From an uncultured bacterium (GTDB lineage: Bacteria > Actinomycetota > UBA4738 > HRBIN12), in assembly GCA_937881155.1 (NCBI GenBank), contig CALGFI010000113.1, forward strand, positions 1 through 9,834: a DNA stretch of 9,834 bases. Direction: 5' to 3'. The position numbers were made by a program, and so were the translations under genes. The notes below the pieces were generated by a model. The model saw only the letters and a program-made list of their open reading frames with translations, was not told the DNA's origin and did no database searches. Shown one piece after another: positions 6,586 through 9,834 of the stretch; within the stretch, counting starts at the first letter, position 1, and each line of letters begins with the position of its first letter.

Positions 6586-7764
6586 CTACTGCTCGCCGGG
6601 GTCCTTGCCGGGTAACACGAGCACGGCAGTCGTGACCCGTCGCTGTTGACCGTCGGATGGCCGGTTCACGACGTCGCCCTTGACCACCATCGTGCTCGAG
6701 CCGCCGCCGTCGAGGTTCAGCGCGTCGACGGCGCCGAGCTTTCGCATCCTATCCGCGAGCTCGCGAAGCGATGAGCCGACCGACCATCTCGGCTGCCGGC
6801 CGTCGATCACCACCAGCAGGAGGCGTTGGTTGGACGTCCACCCGATCGCCGTCCGCGGGTTGCGGTTGCAGAGTTGGGTGAAACACGGGTCGAAGGCGAC
6901 CTGTCCGTCCTGAAGAAGCACGGGCAATCCACCGATGACGTCGAACACGTCGTCCCACCCGAGTGCCCATCGAACTCGCATCGACGCGCCCGGCGTCATC
7001 GCGAGTAGTTGCGTCGCCTCGTCCGTCGCAGGCGCCGCCGAGAGCACCACACCGCCGCTCCGCGGCATCGCTTGCTCCGTGCACCCGACCTCGTCGACGA
7101 CGTGATCCACGAAGACGCCCCCCGGATCGGTAGCGGGCGACGTCTGCGGCAACAGGCGAACCGAGCATGTGAACGGGGGCGGGGCCTCGAGCGTGCCACC
7201 CAGCGGGGAGAACGCCACGATCTCGCCCGGCGTCGGGCCTCCATGGTTCCACCGGTCGACCCTCAACGTCTGTCCGGAGGTCTGGTTCGTCACCGTGACG
7301 TCCATTCGTGGCGTCCCCACGAACGCGTCCGTCTCGTCGCGTCGAAGGGCGAAGAACGCCGAGCCCGGTCCGGAGGTCTGCACGAGATCGCCGTCCTGCG
7401 CGAACGCGTGAACCATCCGGCCGACGGTGCGGACGCTGAAGTCACCGTTCGTCGCGGCCAGCGCGTCGTGCGCCCTGGCGATCCCGCTCGTCTCGCGCCG
7501 CGCGGGCATCCTGCGCTTGGCAAGCGCCATGTCGACCGTGACGGCCTTCGACGGATCGATCTTCAACACGAACGTCCTCCGCGGCACCTGACGTTCGACG
7601 ATCCGGGTGAACAGCACCCCCGGCGCGATCTTCTTCGTCCGAACGATCGGGCGGAGCGACTTAGGGCCGTCCGAATCACCTTTGCCCGACGGGGCAGCGG
7701 CGAGTGCGACCAAGCAGGCGAGGGCCGTTGCCAGGAGCACCGAACGCCGGGTGGTAGGTTTCAC
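6586..7764 (-). CDS. Secreted phosphodiester glycosidase family protein (NAGPA/DUF2233 domain)
   Basis: The product has 392 residues and a GTG start at 7764. Residues 1 to about 24 are a signal peptide (TTRR then LLATALACLVALAAA). The C-terminal half carries the hallmark motifs of the family that includes mammalian N-acetylglucosamine-1-phosphodiester alpha-N-acetylglucosaminidase: NPRTAIGW (302-309), LLLVVIDGR (315-323), a LADRMRKLGAVDALNLDGGGSST helix-strand (336-358) and NRPSDG...R-V-x-x-A (367-380). NGDFS (106-110) is the usual N-terminal-side motif. Known members hydrolyse the sugar-phosphodiester bond; bacterial ones are linked to exopolysaccharide or cell-wall glycan turnover, and the substrate here cannot be told. 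Five Cys (200, 228, 294, 299 plus one in the signal) allow disulfides in the exported protein. It is divergent from the TolB-like gene, with 24 bases between start codons, so the two may be co-regulated. Confidence 0.88.
   Translation of the reverse strand: MKPTTRRSVLLATALACLVALAAAPSGKGDSDGPKSLRPIVRTKKIAPGVLFTRIVERQVPRRTFVLKIDPSKAVTVDMALAKRRMPARRETSGIARAHDALAATNGDFSVRTVGRMVHAFAQDGDLVQTSGPGSAFFALRRDETDAFVGTPRMDVTVTNQTSGQTLRVDRWNHGGPTPGEIVAFSPLGGTLEAPPPFTCSVRLLPQTSPATDPGGVFVDHVVDEVGCTEQAMPRSGGVVLSAAPATDEATQLLAMTPGASMRVRWALGWDDVFDVIGGLPVLLQDGQVAFDPCFTQLCNRNPRTAIGWTSNQRLLLVVIDGRQPRWSVGSSLRELADRMRKLGAVDALNLDGGGSSTMVVKGDVVNRPSDGQQRRVTTAVLVLPGKDPGEQ
7755..7760 (+). promoter_or_regulatory. Candidate -10 for the TolB-like gene inside the divergent gene
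   Basis: TAGGTT lies within the first codons of the minus-strand glycosidase gene. It would start a transcript near 7767, giving a leader of about 22 bases that includes the ribosome binding site. The nearest -35-like TTGCCA (7728-7733) is 21 bases away, which is too far, so support is weak. Confidence 0.25.
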
Positions 7765-7778
7765 GGCCGGCCATCCTA
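7765..7778 (-). promoter_or_regulatory. Start-region motif TAGGAT-N8-GTG of the glycosidase gene
   Basis: On the minus strand TAGGAT (7778-7773) is followed by GGCCGGCC, itself a palindrome, and the GTG start at 7764. Spacing and most bases match the motif before the DUF1996 gene. As there, it may be a leaderless -10 or a Shine-Dalgarno. Confidence 0.45.
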
Positions 7779-7779
7779 A

Positions 7780-7784
7780 AGAGG
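7780..7784 (+). promoter_or_regulatory. Ribosome binding site of the TolB-like gene
   Basis: AGAGG lies four bases before GTG 7789 and supports this start, which begins directly with a basic signal-peptide end (MRRTT). Confidence 0.5.
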
Positions 7785-7788
7785 TCTC

Positions 7789-8724
7789 GTGCGTCGAACC
7801 ACTCTCGTGCTCGTCTTGCTGGTGGGCGTCCTGACGGCGGTGGACATCGCACCCGTTCGTGCTCAGATCACGCCCCAGGCATCGGCGAACGGCCTGCTGG
7901 CGTTCCGCTCGGACCGGGACGGGGACGCCGAGATATTCACCATGAGCGCAACCGGTGAGGGGCCCGTCAACCTCACCGACAACGAGGGGATCTCGGACTC
8001 GCAGCCCGCGTGGTCACCGGACGGGCGGCGGATCGCCTTCGTTCGACGCAAGCCTGAGACGGCCCGACCCGACCTGTTCGTCATGACCGCTGCCGGCAGA
8101 GGACGAACCCGCCTCACCAGGACGCCGGCACGGGAGCGTGACCCGTCGTGGTCGCCGGACGGAACGCGCATCGTCTATGCCGCCCGGACCACCCCGGGCG
8201 ACCCCTTCCGCATCTTCGTGGCGAACGCGGACGGCTCCGGGCCCGTTCAGCTCACGACGCAGGGCAAGGGAGCCGTCGACCGATCGCCCGCGTGGTCGCC
8301 CGACGGCACCAGGATCGCGTTCGTCTCCGATCGCGACGGCGGCTTTCCGGAGCTCTACCTGATGAACGCCGACGGCAGCGGCGTACGACGGGTGACAGTG
8401 AACTCGTTCGTCGACGGCAACCCGACGTGGTCGCCCGATGGCTTGACCATCGCCGTCGAACGGTGCTGTCCGAACGGTTCGTCCGAGATCTACGCGATCG
8501 ACGTCGCCACGCGGGTCGAGGTGAATCTCACGAACAGCCCTTCGCAGATGGACTTCGACCCCTCGTGGTCGCCCGACGGCACGACGATCGCGTTCGCCTC
8601 GTTCGTCGTGGGGGAGGGCAACGTCGACATCTGGTCGATGAACGCCGACGGCTCAAGCCCGGTGCGCTTGACGACTGACGCAGCCGTCGACCTGTCGCCG
8701 GACTGGCAGCCGCTACCGGTGTGA
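7789..8724 (+). CDS. Secreted TolB-like six-bladed beta-propeller (PD40/WD40-like repeats)
   Basis: The product has 311 residues and a GTG start after AGAGG. Residues 1-25 are a signal peptide (MRRTTLVLVLLVGVLTAV, cut after PVRA). The whole mature chain is a propeller. WSPDG motifs have Trp at 75, 121, 169, 214 and 260, and a final DWQP has Trp at 306, a spacing of 45-48 residues. Each blade has the TolB order: a F-x-S-D-R-D-G strand, an (I/L)-(F/Y)-x-M-N-A-D-G-S strand, a R-L-T turn, then P-x-WSPDG and R-I-A-F. Six blades close the ring. The TolB N-terminal domain and any Tol-Pal neighbours are absent, so this is not the Gram-negative envelope TolB. Stand-alone PD40 propellers are frequent in actinobacteria, probably as extracellular binding or scaffold proteins (inference). 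Vicinal Cys-Cys (226-227) in blade four is unusual. The gene converges on the channel-like gene, 29 bases away. Confidence 0.88.
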   Translation: MRRTTLVLVLLVGVLTAVDIAPVRAQITPQASANGLLAFRSDRDGDAEIFTMSATGEGPVNLTDNEGISDSQPAWSPDGRRIAFVRRKPETARPDLFVMTAAGRGRTRLTRTPARERDPSWSPDGTRIVYAARTTPGDPFRIFVANADGSGPVQLTTQGKGAVDRSPAWSPDGTRIAFVSDRDGGFPELYLMNADGSGVRRVTVNSFVDGNPTWSPDGLTIAVERCCPNGSSEIYAIDVATRVEVNLTNSPSQMDFDPSWSPDGTTIAFASFVVGEGNVDIWSMNADGSSPVRLTTDAAVDLSPDWQPLPV

Positions 8725-8753
8725 ACGATCGTCGGCCCTAGAGCTGACTCGAG

Positions 8754-9834
8754 CTATTCCTCGGCGTTGCGGCGCGACCTGGGGAACACTCGCGGGATGA
8801 AGTGGACATCGTCGTACCGGTCCGAGGACCACGGTGCGAGGGGCGCCATGGTGAGGCGCGCGAGCTCTACGAGCGCGCTGTCGTAGTTCACCCGCCACCC
8901 CGCGAAGTCGCGCCAGCACTGGTCACGGTCGGTTCGCACGGGTACGCCCTGGTTCGCTAGCCGGTCGTAGGCCTCGTCGAACTCCTCACGCCTGATCGAG
9001 ATCGGATCGTCCGGTCGAGGGTCGTGGTCGACGGGGATCTGGAAGAACGTGGCGAGATGCCTCAGGCACAGGTATCCCGAGCGGATCATGTACTGCGGTT
9101 CCGGTATCCGCGGCGTGTCGATGGACGAGTCGTACAGAGACGCGCCGTCCAGGATCGCGCCCGCCGCGGTGATCCACGACTGGTCCGAGTGCGTCGAGCG
9201 GAAGAACGCCAGCATGGGGAGCGCGCTGTGGCTCTCGTCGACGTCGGTGAACCAGTCCTCCCACTCCGCGAAGAGATCGCCGAGGTTCTCGAGCCGGCCC
9301 ACGATCCACGCGAGCTCGATCAGGTACACGCCCGTCGGCGGTTGGCCGGCTCGCACCTCGAGCTTGGCCACGCCGCGCTCGCGACGTTGGAACCCGTTGT
9401 ACAGGCTGGGCAGATAGGTGATGAACAGCGCGAGGAATACGAGGCCTGTGCCCCCCGCGACGAAGCCGAGGATCATGATCGGCGCGTCCTCGCGAGTGGC
9501 GAAGCCGAGCGTGAACATCGACGACCCCGCGATGGTGAACGCCTCGATCGGGCTGAAGCTCCCGAGCGCGTAGAACATGGCGGTGAACCCCACGAGGAGG
9601 ATGGCGATCCACACGACCAGCACCGTGACGAGCGCGACGGGCGCGTAGTACGCCATGACGCGATCGCGCATGTCGTAGTCCTGCCGTTCGCCGGCCCACA
9701 GGCGAAGAATCCTGCGAACCCCGATGAACACGATCCGCGGGACCGTGGCTCGGAGCGCGCGAGGAACGAGGAACGTCCGGATGACCGATCGGACCGCCCA
9801 CAGCACCACCGCCGCGCCCGCCAGGAACAGCAGC
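8754..9834 (-). CDS. Membrane protein with K+-channel-like pore loop and large cytoplasmic domain (5' truncated)
   Basis: The frame reads from the right edge to TAG at 8756-8754. GTG 9809 is the first start codon in the window, but the codons before it (LLFLAGAAVV...) continue a hydrophobic helix, so the true start is probably outside. Numbering from GTG 9809, a helix spans the edge to about residue 15. Helix 52-80 (YYAPVALVTVLVVWIAILLV) and helix 109-133 (IMILGFVAGGTGLVFLALF) flank a re-entrant segment, 83-104, ending SSMFTLGFA. This M1-P-M2 layout resembles two-helix K+ channels, with TLGFA in place of TVGYG. Residues 134-351 form a soluble, Trp- and acid-rich domain (EWEDWFTDVDESHSALP). 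From memory it resembles a family of actinobacterial proteins annotated hypothetical or potassium-channel family. Ion conduction is inferred, not shown. No neighbour clarifies its role. Confidence 0.65.
   Translation of the reverse strand, partial: LLFLAGAAVVLWAVRSVIRTFLVPRALRATVPRIVFIGVRRILRLWAGERQDYDMRDRVMAYYAPVALVTVLVVWIAILLVGFTAMFYALGSFSPIEAFTIAGSSMFTLGFATREDAPIMILGFVAGGTGLVFLALFITYLPSLYNGFQRRERGVAKLEVRAGQPPTGVYLIELAWIVGRLENLGDLFAEWEDWFTDVDESHSALPMLAFFRSTHSDQSWITAAGAILDGASLYDSSIDTPRIPEPQYMIRSGYLCLRHLATFFQIPVDHDPRPDDPISIRREEFDEAYDRLANQGVPVRTDRDQCWRDFAGWRVNYDSALVELARLTMAPLAPWSSDRYDDVHFIPRVFPRSRRNAEE

Noticed and set aside
7009..7779. 256-codon plus-strand frame opposite the glycosidase gene
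   Set aside because: It has Arg-rich shadow composition, and the opposite strand encodes the full set of phosphodiester glycosidase motifs.
7789..8724. True TolB of a Tol-Pal envelope system
   Set aside because: Only the propeller is present. The TolB N-terminal domain and TolA/Q/R/Pal neighbours are absent, and the genome looks monoderm.
8725..8753. Possible terminator in the 29-base convergent gap (TAG...CTA, AGCT repeats)
   Set aside because: Pairing is only three or four bases with mismatches, too weak to call.
1..9834. Defence system, prophage, insertion sequence, tRNA or attachment site
   Set aside because: No transposase, integrase, nuclease, helicase or phage-like protein, no terminal inverted repeats and no tRNA-like sequence were recognised on either strand.

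Overview
The window looks like a chromosomal stretch from a high-GC Gram-positive bacterium, most likely an uncultured member of the Actinomycetota. The evidence is strong G/C preference at third codon positions, frequent GTG starts, TANNNT-type -10 candidates, and a set of Sec-exported proteins typical of soil or sediment actinobacterial genomes. The phylum call is inference; no rRNA or tRNA gene is present to anchor it.

Layout, left to right. (1) The 3' end of a gene with a Pro/Ser/Glu-rich linker (1-557, +). (2) A 340-base gap (558-897) with a candidate promoter near its right end. (3) A secreted RTX-type (GGxGxDxxx) repeat protein (898-2619, +). (4) A long UUCG-capped hairpin in the convergent gap (2636-2681). 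(5) A secreted DUF1996 protein fused to a complete seven-bladed SBBP-type propeller (2682-4763, -). (6) A secreted Ig-like/Big_1 protein with a short RTX tail (4936-6585, +). (7) A secreted phosphodiester glycosidase (NAGPA/DUF2233 family) gene (6586-7764, -), which abuts the previous stop codon with no gap. (8) A secreted TolB-like six-bladed propeller (7789-8724, +). (9) A membrane protein with a K+-channel-like pore loop (8754-9834, -), truncated by the right edge.

From 898 onward the genes alternate strand strictly (+,-,+,-,+,-), so they do not form an operon. What unites them is location: five consecutive genes each encode a signal peptide and an extracellular, repeat-rich or envelope-associated product. 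Two of the five share the same C-terminal architecture, RTX nonapeptides ending in a Cys...Gly-Cys-Glu tail. The two minus-strand secreted genes share an almost identical start region (TAGGAT, 8 G/C bases, GTG), compatible with leaderless transcription or with a shared Shine-Dalgarno. I read the window as a cell-surface/secretome neighbourhood. I see no mobile element, CRISPR array, phage gene or recognisable defence system. The most unusual items are the DUF1996-propeller fusion, the paired Cys-tailed RTX proteins, the repeated WIDxDxDN loops in the Ig-like protein, and the shared start-region motif.
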